NCBI RefSeq assembly: GCF_003315615.1
Contig: NZ_PDCH01000009.1
Location: 19,825-83,824 of the forward strand
Reading direction: 5' to 3'
Origin: Bifidobacterium xylocopae
Lineage (GTDB): Bacteria > Actinomycetota > Actinomycetes > Actinomycetales > Bifidobacteriaceae
DNA: 64,000 nucleotides
Part shown: positions 37,257 to 47,713 of the stretch, piece by piece
Position numbering within the stretch: the first letter of the stretch is position 1
Layout: each line of letters opens with the position of its first letter
The notes under the pieces: generated by a model
Databases searched by the model: none
Seen by the model: only the letters and a program-made list of their open reading frames with translations
What the model was told of the DNA's origin: nothing
Translations under genes and position numbers: made by a program

Positions 37257-37724
37257 TCAGGCGAATCGTCGTTCGTCCGCATCCTCGGATCGCAGGTCGT
37301 CGATGGCCCTCTGGAAGTCCTCCAGCCCATTGAAATTCTGATAGACCGATGCGAAACGCAGGTAAGCCACCTCGTCAAGCTTTCGCAGTGGTCCCAGGAT
37401 GGCTTTGCCGACCTCCTCAGAATCAACCTGCGCCAAGCCCCTGGAACGCAGGTCCTCCTCTACCTGTTGCCCCAGAAGCTTCAGGGCGTCCTCTTCGATA
37501 TGCCGACCCTGGCAGGCCTTGCGCACACCAGAAACGACCTTGTCCCTGTTGAAGGGCTCACTGTTGCCGGAGTGTTTCTTCACCATCAGGGACGACGTCT
37601 CGACTGTGGTGAATCGCCGGGAGCACCTGGGGCATTCGCGCCTGCGACGTATGGCGTAGCCGTCGTCGCTGATACGTGTATCGACGACCTTGGTGTCTGG
37701 GTTCTGGCAAAAGGGACAGTGCAT
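37257..37724 (-). CDS. nrdR: Transcriptional repressor NrdR
   Basis: The 155-residue repressor of ribonucleotide reductase genes has an N-terminal zinc ribbon ([17 protein letters not shown], then [16 protein letters not shown]; four cysteines) and an ATP-cone (VVKKHSG-like [20 protein letters not shown]). The start at 37724 is fixed by the invariant MHCPFC N-terminus; the longer frame is not used. It lies near lexA and the LysM gene, so genes for nucleotide supply and the DNA damage response are together here. Convergent with helD. Confidence 0.95.
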   Translation of the reverse strand: MHCPFCQNPDTKVVDTRISDDGYAIRRRRECPRCSRRFTTVETSSLMVKKHSGNSEPFNRDKVVSGVRKACQGRHIEEDALKLLGQQVEEDLRSRGLAQVDSEEVGKAILGPLRKLDEVAYLRFASVYQNFNGLEDFQRAIDDLRSEDADERRFA

Positions 37725-37783
37725 ACCACTTGATATTAGCCTGCAATCCGCCGAAAGAGAAGCCCCGACGGGTCGCGGCACCA

Positions 37784-38140
37784 TCAACGCTTGGGCACGA
37801 CGATGCGCTGACCCGTTTGCAGGACCGGTGACGTCAGCCCGTTCAAACCCATGAGTTCGTCCACACTCCCGGAGACGTCGCCCCCCTCGGGAGTGACCAT
37901 TCTCGCATATGTCCACAAAGTATCACCGGGACGCACCGTGTAGGAAACGACCTCCTGGGCGGCTCCCGTGACCTGGGCCTGGGCCCGGGCGCCGCCGGCC
38001 AGCCCGAACCCTGCCGCCAGCAGGCTCAGCCCCAGGGCCATGGGGGCCATCCTGCCCAGGATACGACTCTTCCCACCCCGCCCGCTGGCGCCACTCTCCG
38101 CGACCTTCACACGGACCGGCATCGAAATCGCTGCGCTCAT
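37784..38140 (-). CDS. LysM-domain membrane/secreted protein, candidate SOS division inhibitor
   Basis: A 118-residue protein with a short basic N-terminus, one hydrophobic segment ([20 protein letters not shown]) ending in ARAQAQ (possible signal peptide), and a C-terminal LysM domain ([16 protein letters not shown]...GQRIVVP). LysM binds peptidoglycan. It is divergent from lexA, with three SOS boxes between them, one of which (38153-38166) lies 12 bp from its ATG. This is the layout of yneA-lexA in Bacillus and of the corresponding suppressors of division in other actinobacteria. AAGGAGGGTCC precedes ATG 38140. The function is inferred from context. Confidence 0.8.
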   Translation of the reverse strand: MSAAISMPVRVKVAESGASGRGGKSRILGRMAPMALGLSLLAAGFGLAGGARAQAQVTGAAQEVVSYTVRPGDTLWTYARMVTPEGGDVSGSVDELMGLNGLTSPVLQTGQRIVVPKR

Positions 38141-38152
38141 GGACCCTCCTTG

Positions 38153-38166
38153 CGAACATTTGTTCG
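38153..38166. promoter_or_regulatory. SOS (LexA) box 1
   Basis: CGAAC-ATTT-GTTCG, a perfect palindrome of the Gram-positive LexA type (CGAACNNNNGTTCG), right next to the LysM gene start. Confidence 0.85.
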
Positions 38167-38168
38167 AT

Positions 38169-38182
38169 AGAACAGATGTTCT
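38169..38182. promoter_or_regulatory. SOS (LexA) box 2
   Basis: AGAAC-AGAT-GTTCT, a palindrome two bases after box 1, matching GAAC-N4-GTTC. Confidence 0.75.
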
Positions 38183-38219
38183 AATATTGGCACGGATGCG
38201 CGACTCGCGCAAGGCCGGT

Positions 38220-38260
38220 TCGAACATTTGTTTGATTTACGCGCAATTTCGGGCTATGCT
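38220..38260 (+). promoter_or_regulatory. lexA promoter with overlapping SOS box 3
   Basis: TCGAAC-ATTT-GTTTGA (38220-38235) is the third SOS box, with one mismatch. It overlaps the -35 TTGATT (38232-38237), which is separated by 17 bp from the -10 TATGCT (38255-38260). This suits self-repression of lexA. Confidence 0.75.
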
Positions 38261-38285
38261 AATGCCCATAGCGAAAGGAGTCCCT

Positions 38286-39035
38286 GTGGGCACCATCTCC
38301 TTCATCGACGGGAAGGCGGCGCACGCCAAGGCCAAGGGCGGGACCGTCAAGTCCGGGCTGACCCCGCGCCAGGAACGTGTTCTTGATGCCATCCGCACGC
38401 ATGTGGCGGACAAGGGCTTCGCCCCCTCCTACCGGGAGATAGGCCTCGCCGCGGGCCTCAAGAGCCCTTCTTCAGTCAAGCACCAACTCCAGGTGCTTGA
38501 GGAACTGGGCTACATACGCACCAGCGCCAACAAGGGCCGGGCGATTGAACTGGTTGAGCAGACTCCTCCGGTCACCGCCGGGATACCGACTCCCGTCGAA
38601 TCCGGTTCAGTCGTCATCAACTTCCCCGCCCCCAGGTCTGCAACCAGCGAATCCATCGAAAGCTCGCGGGACGTGCCTTTGGTAGGTCGAATCGCTGCCG
38701 GTCAGCCGATCACGGCCGAGCAGCATGTGGACGATGTCATGCGTCTGCCGGAGCGCCTGACAGGTTCCGGCAACCTTTTCATGCTGGAGGTCCACGGCGA
38801 CTCCATGATCGAGGCAGCCATCTGTGACGGCGATTTCGTGGTGGTCCGCGAGCAGTCCGAAGCCGAGAACGGGGACATAGTGGCCGCCCTCCTGGATGAC
38901 GAGGCTACGGTCAAGACCTTCCGCACGGAGGCAGGTCATGTCTGGCTCATGCCCCACAACCCCTCGTACTCCCCCATCGACGGCTCTGATGCCACGATCA
39001 TGGGCAAGGTCGTCACAGTCCTGCGACGAATCTGA
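38286..39035 (+). CDS. lexA: SOS response repressor LexA
   Basis: The 249-residue repressor has an N-terminal winged helix (LTPRQERVLDAIRTHVADKG, FAPSYREIGLAAGLKSPSSV) and a C-terminal autoprotease. The cleavage site is Ala138-Gly139 (RIAAGQP), with the catalytic dyad Ser173 (HGDSMIEA) and Lys210 (ATVKTF). GTG 38286 is chosen as start because AAAGGAG lies 5 bases before it. An upstream in-frame ATG would put that ribosome-binding site inside the gene. A linker of about 25 residues separates the domains. RecA-stimulated self-cleavage derepresses the SOS genes, probably including the divergent LysM gene. Confidence 0.96.
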   Translation: MGTISFIDGKAAHAKAKGGTVKSGLTPRQERVLDAIRTHVADKGFAPSYREIGLAAGLKSPSSVKHQLQVLEELGYIRTSANKGRAIELVEQTPPVTAGIPTPVESGSVVINFPAPRSATSESIESSRDVPLVGRIAAGQPITAEQHVDDVMRLPERLTGSGNLFMLEVHGDSMIEAAICDGDFVVVREQSEAENGDIVAALLDDEATVKTFRTEAGHVWLMPHNPSYSPIDGSDATIMGKVVTVLRRI

Positions 39036-39064
39036 ACCATCCGGGGGGAAAGTCCTTCTTCAGA

Positions 39065-40048
39065 TCAGACTCCAAGCCGTTCCCCGGTGTCCTCCTTGTA
39101 TCCCTCGGGCTCAATCTGAAAGGTTGTATGCTCGATCCGCACCGGGAAATGCTCCCGTAGGCAGTCCTGCATGCGCACCAGCAGGTCGCAGGCTTCCTCC
39201 ATCGTGGTCCCCGCTCCTACCGTGATGTGTGCGGAGAGTTGCGGCAGACCAGTCGAGATTGTGCTGGCATGAAGATCATGTACCGCCACCACCCCGGGTA
39301 CGCCACTGAGATGTTCACGCACCCGGTCAAGGTCCAACCCCGCCGGTGTCTCCTCCAGCAACACACGCACACTGCCGACCAGCAACTTCAATGACCGGGG
39401 AATCATCATCACAGCGATGATCCCTCCAGCGATGGCGTCGAATGCGCCCCAACCCGTCATCAGCAGAACAAGGGCAGATATGACCACCGCGAAGGAGCCC
39501 AACGCGTCATTCACGACTTCAAGGAAGGCGGCTTTCATATTCAGGTTGTCGGCCCTCCGGGTGAAGAGCACCAGCAGGGAGCTGAGGTTGGCCAGCACCC
39601 CCACGCAGCCGAAGAAAAGCAGGAAACGAGGCGATTGCACTTTTCCGCCTCCGGTACCGAACAGGCGTATGCCCGCCTCGATTACCGCATAGACTCCGAC
39701 CACGAACAGGGCAAGGGAACCTCCGGCCGCCGTAACGACCTCCAGCCGGGCCCAGCCCCAGGTCCTTCTGGCAGTGGGTTTGCGCCGCATGAGCACTGCT
39801 GTGACCGTGGCGGCCGCCAGCATGGCAATGTCAGTGAGCATATGGGCCGCATCCACAAGCAGCGCCAGACTGTCAGTCAGGACCGCGCCGGCCACCTCCA
39901 CAAGAAAGACCGTGGCCGATAGGGAGAGGGTGACCATCAACCTTCTGCTGTGATCATCGCAGATATGAAGACCGGCATGGCGCACGCCTGCCGCTTTCCC
40001 CGATTCCTCGCGGATGTCGGAGCATATGGGCTGATGTGCATGGACCAT
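39065..40048 (-). CDS. Cation diffusion facilitator (CDF) metal efflux protein
   Basis: A 327-residue membrane protein with about six transmembrane segments. The metal site is in SLALLVDAAHMLTDIAM (HxxxD) with the partner motif NDALGSFAVVI (ND replaces HD). The C-terminal cytoplasmic domain (VHDLHASTISTGLPQLSAHI) is the ferredoxin-like dimerisation domain. The N-terminus has scattered His and Cys residues. CzcD/ZitB relatives export zinc, cobalt or cadmium with protons. Asn instead of His at the second site hints at a metal other than zinc, which is untested. Convergent with lexA. Confidence 0.9.
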   Translation of the reverse strand: MVHAHQPICSDIREESGKAAGVRHAGLHICDDHSRRLMVTLSLSATVFLVEVAGAVLTDSLALLVDAAHMLTDIAMLAAATVTAVLMRRKPTARRTWGWARLEVVTAAGGSLALFVVGVYAVIEAGIRLFGTGGGKVQSPRFLLFFGCVGVLANLSSLLVLFTRRADNLNMKAAFLEVVNDALGSFAVVISALVLLMTGWGAFDAIAGGIIAVMMIPRSLKLLVGSVRVLLEETPAGLDLDRVREHLSGVPGVVAVHDLHASTISTGLPQLSAHITVGAGTTMEEACDLLVRMQDCLREHFPVRIEHTTFQIEPEGYKEDTGERLGV

Positions 40049-40128
40049 GCCGGTCTCCGTCCGATATTGAGAAGGCTTATTGATTGCCCCCCTACTGGGG
40101 TTGCCTACCCTACCAGACGCTTGGCCTG

Positions 40129-41167
<1,039 letters not shown>

Positions 41168-41269
41168 TGACCTTTTGCCAGCCCCTGCACTGTTCATAGA
41201 GGTGCCGCCCTGCGGTCCTGAACCGGACTCCATTCTCCTTGCGCGGAACGAACGGCGCGAACGAATGGG

Positions 41270-42790
41270 TCACGCCGCCGGCGGACTATCGACGGCCGCT
41301 TCCATGACCTGGGCGGCCAGGCGGTCGTCCACATCCGCCACAAGGTCCACGCCGTCCCCCCGGTAGTCCACGGAGATGACCCTGCCGAACCGGCGTACGC
41401 GGGAGAGGAGGGAACCCGCACTGTAAGGCAGCCTGGCCTCCACACGTACGTCCGGGCGGGGCAGTAGTTCCTCGACCCGCCCACGCAGGGGCTCCACCCC
41501 CTCACCGGTCCGGGCGGAGACCAGAAAGGCATCGGGCTCCAAACGCCCGACCCGCTCGCGCACCGTCCGGTCCATGCGGTCGGCCTTGTTGAAGACCAGC
41601 ATGCGTGGAATGCCCTCGACGCCCGGGATATCGGACAGGACCCTGTCGACGGCCTCGATCTGAGAGAAGGGGTCGGGATGGGAGCCGTCTACCACATGCA
41701 CGATCAGGTCCGCCTGAGCCACCTCCTCCAAGGTGGATTTGAAGGCTTCGACCAGCTGGGTGGGCAGACGGCGCACGAACCCGACCGTATCGACCAGGGC
41801 ATAGAGACGGCCGTCGGCGGCCTTTGCCCGGCGCACGGCCGTGTCCAGCGTTGCGAACAGGGCGTTCTCCACCAGCTCCGTCGAGCCGGTCAGCCTGTTG
41901 GTCAGAGAGGATTTACCCGCGTTCGTGTAACCGACCACGGCCACCGTGGGCAGCCCATAGCGCCGACGCGACCCGCGCTTGACGTCGCGGGCCGGCTCCA
42001 TGGCCTTGATCTGCCGCTTGAGCCGTGATATCCGGTGGCGTATGACCCGCCGATCCGTCTCGATCTTGGTCTCGCCTGGCCCACGCGAACCGATGCCGCC
42101 CGACTGCCCGGCCGCCTGTCCGCCTGCCTGCCGGGACAGGGAGCCGCCCCAGCCGCGCAGCCTGGGCAGCATGTACTCCAGCTGGGCCAGTTCGACCTGG
42201 GCCTTACCCTCGCGACTGGAGGCATGCTGGGCAAAGATGTCCAGAATCAATGCCGTGCGATCCACCACTTTGACCTTGGTGGCGTCCTCCAGAGCACGCC
42301 GCTGGGAAGGATGGAGATCATCGTCCACGATGATGGTGTCGGCCCCCTGGGCGGCGACCGCACCAGCCAGCTCCCTGGCCTTGCCCGAACCCACGTACGT
42401 GGCCGGATCGGGACGCTCACGCTGTTGGAGGAGCCCATCAAGCACCTGTGCGCCGGCGGTCTGGGCCAGGGCGGACAGCTCGCGCAGGGACTCCTCGGCG
42501 GCCTCCTGGCTGGTCCGCGCCGACGAGTAGACACCTACAAGGACCACCCGCTCAAGACGGACCTTGCGGTACTCGACCTCGGTCACGTCCTCCAGCTCGC
42601 CCAGGCCTTCGACATGCTTCAGACGGTTACGCTCCTCGCGTTCCCGCCAGGTTCGCCCACCATCATCGGGACGGTCGCCGGCATCGCCGGCATCGAGCAA
42701 GACCTGGCTGCGAACGTCCAGGGGGGCTTCACTGCGCTTCCCCCGTGTAGACTCGAACCGTTGTTCCATGGACTCTTGGGTCAAGGACAC
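41270..42790 (-). CDS. hflX: GTPase HflX
   Basis: A 506-residue ribosome-associated GTPase that splits stalled ribosomes under stress. The N-terminal HflX domain contains PATYVGSGKARELAG, IIVDDDLHPSQRRALED, and the glycine-rich GGIGSRGPGETKIETDRR. The G domain has GYTNAGKSSLTNRL (G1), DTVGFVRRLP (G3) and FNKADRMD (G4). The N-terminal 80 residues are a divergent extension. GTG 42790 is the longest start; TTG 42784 or ATG 42769 are alternatives. It faces away from ldh's neighbours and is divergent from the methyltransferase gene. Confidence 0.95.
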   Translation of the reverse strand: MSLTQESMEQRFESTRGKRSEAPLDVRSQVLLDAGDAGDRPDDGGRTWREREERNRLKHVEGLGELEDVTEVEYRKVRLERVVLVGVYSSARTSQEAAEESLRELSALAQTAGAQVLDGLLQQRERPDPATYVGSGKARELAGAVAAQGADTIIVDDDLHPSQRRALEDATKVKVVDRTALILDIFAQHASSREGKAQVELAQLEYMLPRLRGWGGSLSRQAGGQAAGQSGGIGSRGPGETKIETDRRVIRHRISRLKRQIKAMEPARDVKRGSRRRYGLPTVAVVGYTNAGKSSLTNRLTGSTELVENALFATLDTAVRRAKAADGRLYALVDTVGFVRRLPTQLVEAFKSTLEEVAQADLIVHVVDGSHPDPFSQIEAVDRVLSDIPGVEGIPRMLVFNKADRMDRTVRERVGRLEPDAFLVSARTGEGVEPLRGRVEELLPRPDVRVEARLPYSAGSLLSRVRRFGRVISVDYRGDGVDLVADVDDRLAAQVMEAAVDSPPAA

Positions 42791-42942
42791 CTCTTCTGTT
42801 TATCTTCCTATTCACTCTATATCCCCCCAGGCCCAATCAGCCCTCGGCTTGAGCCACAGCGGAATCCCTCCGGCACGTTTGTTCCGCCACCCGCGTGACG
42901 GACCATATGGGCGGATACAATCAAAAAGCGGTGTTTTGACGA

Positions 42943-43617
42943 ATGCAAAGGATGAGCGCACAGATGCAGGGGACGGAGAGCTTGGACGAGCGCAGGCAGG
43001 CGGGACGCAAGCGGGACGAGCAGTACTTCGCGGCCCGGCCCGACTCACCGGACGTCCGCCGGCGGATTGAGGTCAGACTGGCCGGAGGGACCGTCCCGAT
43101 GGAGGTCTCGAACGGTGTCTTCTCCTCATCCCGCCTGGACCTGGGCACTTCGGTCCTCCTGCGCCACGCCCCGCACCCGCCCCAGACGGGCGACTTCCTG
43201 GACCTGGGCTGCGGCTGGGGACCGATCGCCCTCCAACTGGCCCTGCTGAGTCCCCAGGCCAAGGTCTGGGCGGTGGACATCAACGAGCGCGCCTTGGACC
43301 TGACCCGTTCGAATGCAGCCCTCAACGGTGCGGCCAACATCGAACCCCTCGCGCCTGACGCCCTCCCCGACTCCCAGACCTTCGACCTGATCTGGTCCAA
43401 CCCGCCCATCCGGGTGGGCAAGGAAGCCTTGCACCGGCTGCTCATGACCTACCTGCCCAGGCTCAGGCCCGCAGGCGCCGCATACCTCGTGGTCCAGCGC
43501 AACCTGGGCTCCGACTCGCTCATCGACTGGCTGTCAACGCAGCTGCCTGATGGCTGGCACGCAGGCAAATACGCCTCTTCGAAAGGTTACAGGGTGATCG
43601 AGGTCACGCGTCCATGA
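42943..43617 (+). CDS. Class I SAM-dependent methyltransferase, RsmC/RlmG-like
   Basis: A 224-residue methyltransferase of the 'small' (MTS) family. SAM motif I is FLDLGCGWGPIALQLA, motif II AVDINERALDLT, and the catalytic motif IV is WSNPPIRVG (NPP-type, as in N2-guanine methyltransferases of rRNA). It lacks the N-terminal duplicate domain of E. coli RsmC, so the target is uncertain. ATG 42943 is the longest start, and 42952 or 42964 are possible (an AAAGGA lies at 42947-42952). A -10-like TACAAT lies at 42915-42920. Its stop overlaps the hrpA start (ATGA), so the two are cotranslated. Confidence 0.85.
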   Translation: MQRMSAQMQGTESLDERRQAGRKRDEQYFAARPDSPDVRRRIEVRLAGGTVPMEVSNGVFSSSRLDLGTSVLLRHAPHPPQTGDFLDLGCGWGPIALQLALLSPQAKVWAVDINERALDLTRSNAALNGAANIEPLAPDALPDSQTFDLIWSNPPIRVGKEALHRLLMTYLPRLRPAGAAYLVVQRNLGSDSLIDWLSTQLPDGWHAGKYASSKGYRVIEVTRP

Positions 43618-46600
43618 GGTTCACCTACCCCAATGAACTGCCGGTCTCCGCTTCGCGCAGGCAGATAGAGCAGGCCGTCCGTTCCAGCCAGGTCGTCATA
43701 GTCTCAGGACAGACAGGCTCAGGCAAGACCACGCAGATCCCCAAAATCCTCCTGCAGATGGGGCGCGGGTCGCATGGTCATCAGATCGTGCACACCCAAC
43801 CCAGGCGAATCGCCGCCCGCACCGTTGCCGACCGCATAGCGGAGGAACTGGAGGTCAAACTCGGCGACGAGGTTGGCTACCAAGTACGCTTCGACGACAA
43901 ATCCTCACACGCCACCCGCCTGCGTGTGGTCACCGACGGCATCCTTCTTGCCCAGATCCAACGTGACCCCAGACTCAGCGCCTACGACACGATAGTGATC
44001 GACGAGGCCCATGAGCGCAGCCTGAACATCGACTTTCTCCTTGGTTATCTGACGGCCCTTCTTCCCAAACGCCGCGATCTCAAGCTCATCATCACTTCGG
44101 CGACCATTGACTCCGTCAAATTCCAGGAACACTTCGCCAAGGCCCTGCACACCAACGTGCCGGTCATAGAGGTCTCCGGTCGTACGTACCCGGTCCAGAC
44201 AGTCTATGAGCCCCTGGGCGCCCCACCGGCCCTGATGAACTCCGTGCCCGGTTTCAGCACACCCCATCTGGATCCCGATTCGGGCGCCCCATTGGACCAG
44301 ATCGAATCCGACCTGCCCACGGCTGTGGCCCGGGCCTGCGCCGAGCTGGTCATCCACTCCTCCCATGAGTCGGGTCCCCGGGACATCCTGGTCTTCGCGG
44401 CCGGCGAGCGAGACATACGCGAGTACGAAGCCGCCATGCGTCGCCATTGGGGCCCGCGCGCCGCCGACATGCGACGGCCCGACGCCATCGAAATCGTCCC
44501 TTTATACGCCCGCCTTTCCGCCAGGGAGCAGCATCGGGCCTTCCAGTCCCATTCCCACCAGCGGGTCATCATCGCGACCAACGTGGCCGAGACCTCCCTG
44601 ACCGTTCCCGGCATCCGCTACGTGGTCGACCCGGGGCTGGCCAGGATCTCCCGCTATTCCAAATCCGCCAAGGTCCAACGCCTGCCGATCGAACCCATCT
44701 CCCAGGCTTCCGCCGACCAACGGGCCGGGCGCTGCGGACGAGTTGCCGACGGCATCGCCATCCGCCTGTATTCGCCCGACGATTACGAGTCACGACCTCG
44801 CTTCACCGACCCCGAGATCCTGCGCACCTCCTTGGGCGCGGTCGTGCTCCACATGCTCTCCGTGGGTGTGGCACGCACAGCCGAGGATGTGACCAACTTC
44901 GGCTTCATCGACCCGCCCGACATGCGTGCGGTTGCCGACGGCTTCAACGAGTTGACCGAATTGGGAGCCATCGACCGCCGCGGGGGATGGATCCGACTCA
45001 ATGCCCTGGGCCGCAAACTGGCCCGCATACCGATCGACATCCGCCTGGGTCGCATGATCCTGGCCGCCCAGGGGACCACGCCCAACACCCTGGCCCAGGT
45101 GGTCGTGATCGTGGCGTTCCTGAGTCTGCAGGATCCCCGTGAACGCCCCGAGGAAAAACGCGACGAAGCCGACCACCTCCACGCCCGCTTCCAGGACACC
45201 TCCTCCGATTTCATCACAGTGCTCAACCTATGGCATCATTGCTTCCCGGACGGGAAAGCCTCCTCCTCGTCCCTACGCCGCCTGTCCAAGGGCGAATACT
45301 TGAGCTTCCTGCGCCTTCGCCAGTGGCATGACCTCTACCGGCAGCTGGCGCAGATGTGCCAGGAGATACATATCAAGGTGGGAGTACCCGAGCCGTCTGC
45401 AGGTCCCGAACCCGAAGCCATGGCACTGCCCACCGGCCAGCAGGGACGAGGCTCCCTGGCATGCTCCTGGGACAGCGAAGGCGTACACCGGGCCATGCTG
45501 GCCGGCCTCCTGTCAAACATCGGGATGCAGGTGGTCAACGAGCCCAAGGCCTCCCAATTCTCGGGACTCAAGGGCGCGGCCAGGGCCAGGGCCATCAAGC
45601 GTGCGCAGAAGCGCTCCCGCAACGAATATCGGGGCGCCCGCGGCACCCGCTTTGCCATTTTCCCGGCTTCGGCTGTGGTCAAGGCGACACCACCTTGGAT
45701 CATGGCGGCTGGTCTGGTGGAGACCTCCCGGCTCTGGGCCCGTTACTGCGCCTCCATCGACCCGGCCTGGGCCGAACCCCTGGCCGGCGACCTGACGCGG
45801 GTGACCTACGCCGAGCCCCACTGGTCGGCCTCCAAGGGCGCTGCTGTGGCATCCTCCACAGTCCTGCTCTATGGACTGCCCATCGTATCCGCACGCCCTG
45901 TCCTGTGGGGATCGATCAACCCGTCCGAAGCCCGGGACTTCCTGATCCGCCAAGGCCTCGTGGAGGGGGACATCCGCCAACGCTTCTCCTATGATGACTT
46001 CATCGAATCGAACCGCCAGGTCCTCCAGGAGGCCGGCGACCAGGCATCCAAGACCCGCCTTGTCGCCCAGTCGGCCACCGACGAAGACCTCTATGACTTC
46101 TACAACGAACGCCTTCCCCAATCCATCACTTCCCTGGCGGCCCTGGCCAAGTGGTGGAAGGGCGAACGTCCGAACAGCCCGACCCTGCTGGATTTCGACC
46201 CTTCGCAGGTGGACCGCCTACGCCAGGAGGAGGCCGCCATCAGCCCGGGCGATTACCCGGACCACTGGCACACCATAGGTACCGACGGCTCCCCTATGGA
46301 CCTGCGTCTGTCCTATGTGTACGACCCCCACGCCGAAGATGACGGTGTGACGGTCCACATCCCCCTGGAGGCCCTAGGCCGACTGACACCGGAACAGTTC
46401 ACCTGGAACGTGCCCGGCCTTCTGGACGAGCTGATTGTGTCCACCATCAAATCGCTGCCGAAGACCCTGCGCAGGCAGTTCGTTCCCGCGCCCGACACGG
46501 CCCGTGCCATTCGCGCCTGGATTGACGCACGCTACCCCGCTCTGCCGGGGTCCCAAGCCATGGACCCGTCAGTCGCCGGCCCAGCTGCTGACGACCCCGG

Positions 46601-47711
46601 CCTGGAGGACGGCTTCCGCATTCCCTTCGACAAGGCCTTCACCCAGGCGGCGATAGAGGTGGTCGGCGCCCAGGTCCACCCGCAGGTGTTCTCCCCCGAA
46701 CAGACCAATCGCCTGCCCCCTTATCTGCGCATGACCTTTGCGGTCGAGACACCGCCGGACAGCCGGCCCGGAAAAGGGAAGACAGGTAGGTCAGGCAAAC
46801 ATCCAGCAAGGGCACGCCAAACCCCCAAGGTCCTGGGCCGCTCCAAGTCGTTGACCGACCTCCAGCGCCGCTTCGCCGAGCCGGCCCGACGCTCGGCCCA
46901 GGCCCGGGTCTCCACCAAGGCGAAGCAGGCGGCCCGCCAGGGACAGGTGGTCAAACGAGCCGACCTCCTCCAACGCTCCGGCGCCACCACGGCCTCCCGC
47001 TCGGACATGCTCTGGCAGGGTGCTTTGAAGTCGCTGCAACTGCCCGACGAGCGTGTCTCCTCACGTTGGCTCAGCCGCGAGGCCCTGATGCTGGCTTCGG
47101 CCCCCTACCCGTCCACCAAGGCCCTCGTCGATGACCTCCAACTGGCCGCCGTCAAACGCCTCCTGCCCCGCATCGCCGACCTGCCCGATGATCAGGCACT
47201 GAAAACCGCGGTTTACAAAGTCTCCGGGGTCTACGAGGATACGGTCTACCGGTTGGCACAGGAGGTCATCGCCATCCTCAAACGGTATGCGGAAGTGGAC
47301 AAGGCGGTCTCGGGCCCCGCCGATCTGCCCATGCTGTCCGTCCTGCAATGGGTTCGCAACCACATCGCCTCCTTGGTGTCCACAGGCTTCATCGGCGCCA
47401 CCCCTCCCCAGGAACTGCCCGATCTTGAGAAATACCTGCACGCTGACCTGCTCCGCTTGGAAAAGGCCCGCAAGGACAAGGACCGCGATGTACGCTGGGC
47501 CTGGCAGGCCGATGAAGCCAGGCAATTGGTGGACAAAGCCCGGGCACGGGCGGACAGACAGCCGGCCGGCCCGAAGCGGCAGGAGATGATGAAGCGTGTG
47601 CAGACGGCGCGCTGGATGTCGGAGGACTTCTACGTCTCCCTGTGGGCGCAGGAACTCGGCGTCGGGCGTCCGGCCAGTCTGCAACGCATCCGCAAAGCTT
47701 TGGAGGTTTGA
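43614..47711 (+). CDS. hrpA: ATP-dependent RNA helicase HrpA (DEAH box)
   Basis: The 1365-residue protein has the DEAH helicase core at the N-terminal end: SGQTGSGKTTQIPKILL (Walker A), TQPRRIAARTVADR, VIDEAHERSLNIDFLLG (DEAH), ITSATIDSVKF (motif III), ATNVAETSLTVPGIRYVVD and QRAGRCGR (motif VI). A ratchet/OB-fold region and a long C-terminal domain of the DUF3418 type follow. The length is close to the E. coli protein (about 1300). HrpA acts in mRNA processing and rescue of collided ribosomes. It overlaps the methyltransferase by 4 nt, and is followed by the surface protein gene after 2 bp. Confidence 0.96.
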   Translation: MRFTYPNELPVSASRRQIEQAVRSSQVVIVSGQTGSGKTTQIPKILLQMGRGSHGHQIVHTQPRRIAARTVADRIAEELEVKLGDEVGYQVRFDDKSSHATRLRVVTDGILLAQIQRDPRLSAYDTIVIDEAHERSLNIDFLLGYLTALLPKRRDLKLIITSATIDSVKFQEHFAKALHTNVPVIEVSGRTYPVQTVYEPLGAPPALMNSVPGFSTPHLDPDSGAPLDQIESDLPTAVARACAELVIHSSHESGPRDILVFAAGERDIREYEAAMRRHWGPRAADMRRPDAIEIVPLYARLSAREQHRAFQSHSHQRVIIATNVAETSLTVPGIRYVVDPGLARISRYSKSAKVQRLPIEPISQASADQRAGRCGRVADGIAIRLYSPDDYESRPRFTDPEILRTSLGAVVLHMLSVGVARTAEDVTNFGFIDPPDMRAVADGFNELTELGAIDRRGGWIRLNALGRKLARIPIDIRLGRMILAAQGTTPNTLAQVVVIVAFLSLQDPRERPEEKRDEADHLHARFQDTSSDFITVLNLWHHCFPDGKASSSSLRRLSKGEYLSFLRLRQWHDLYRQLAQMCQEIHIKVGVPEPSAGPEPEAMALPTGQQGRGSLACSWDSEGVHRAMLAGLLSNIGMQVVNEPKASQFSGLKGAARARAIKRAQKRSRNEYRGARGTRFAIFPASAVVKATPPWIMAAGLVETSRLWARYCASIDPAWAEPLAGDLTRVTYAEPHWSASKGAAVASSTVLLYGLPIVSARPVLWGSINPSEARDFLIRQGLVEGDIRQRFSYDDFIESNRQVLQEAGDQASKTRLVAQSATDEDLYDFYNERLPQSITSLAALAKWWKGERPNSPTLLDFDPSQVDRLRQEEAAISPGDYPDHWHTIGTDGSPMDLRLSYVYDPHAEDDGVTVHIPLEALGRLTPEQFTWNVPGLLDELIVSTIKSLPKTLRRQFVPAPDTARAIRAWIDARYPALPGSQAMDPSVAGPAADDPGLEDGFRIPFDKAFTQAAIEVVGAQVHPQVFSPEQTNRLPPYLRMTFAVETPPDSRPGKGKTGRSGKHPARARQTPKVLGRSKSLTDLQRRFAEPARRSAQARVSTKAKQAARQGQVVKRADLLQRSGATTASRSDMLWQGALKSLQLPDERVSSRWLSREALMLASAPYPSTKALVDDLQLAAVKRLLPRIADLPDDQALKTAVYKVSGVYEDTVYRLAQEVIAILKRYAEVDKAVSGPADLPMLSVLQWVRNHIASLVSTGFIGATPPQELPDLEKYLHADLLRLEKARKDKDRDVRWAWQADEARQLVDKARARADRQPAGPKRQEMMKRVQTARWMSEDFYVSLWAQELGVGRPASLQRIRKALEV

Positions 47712-47713
47712 GC

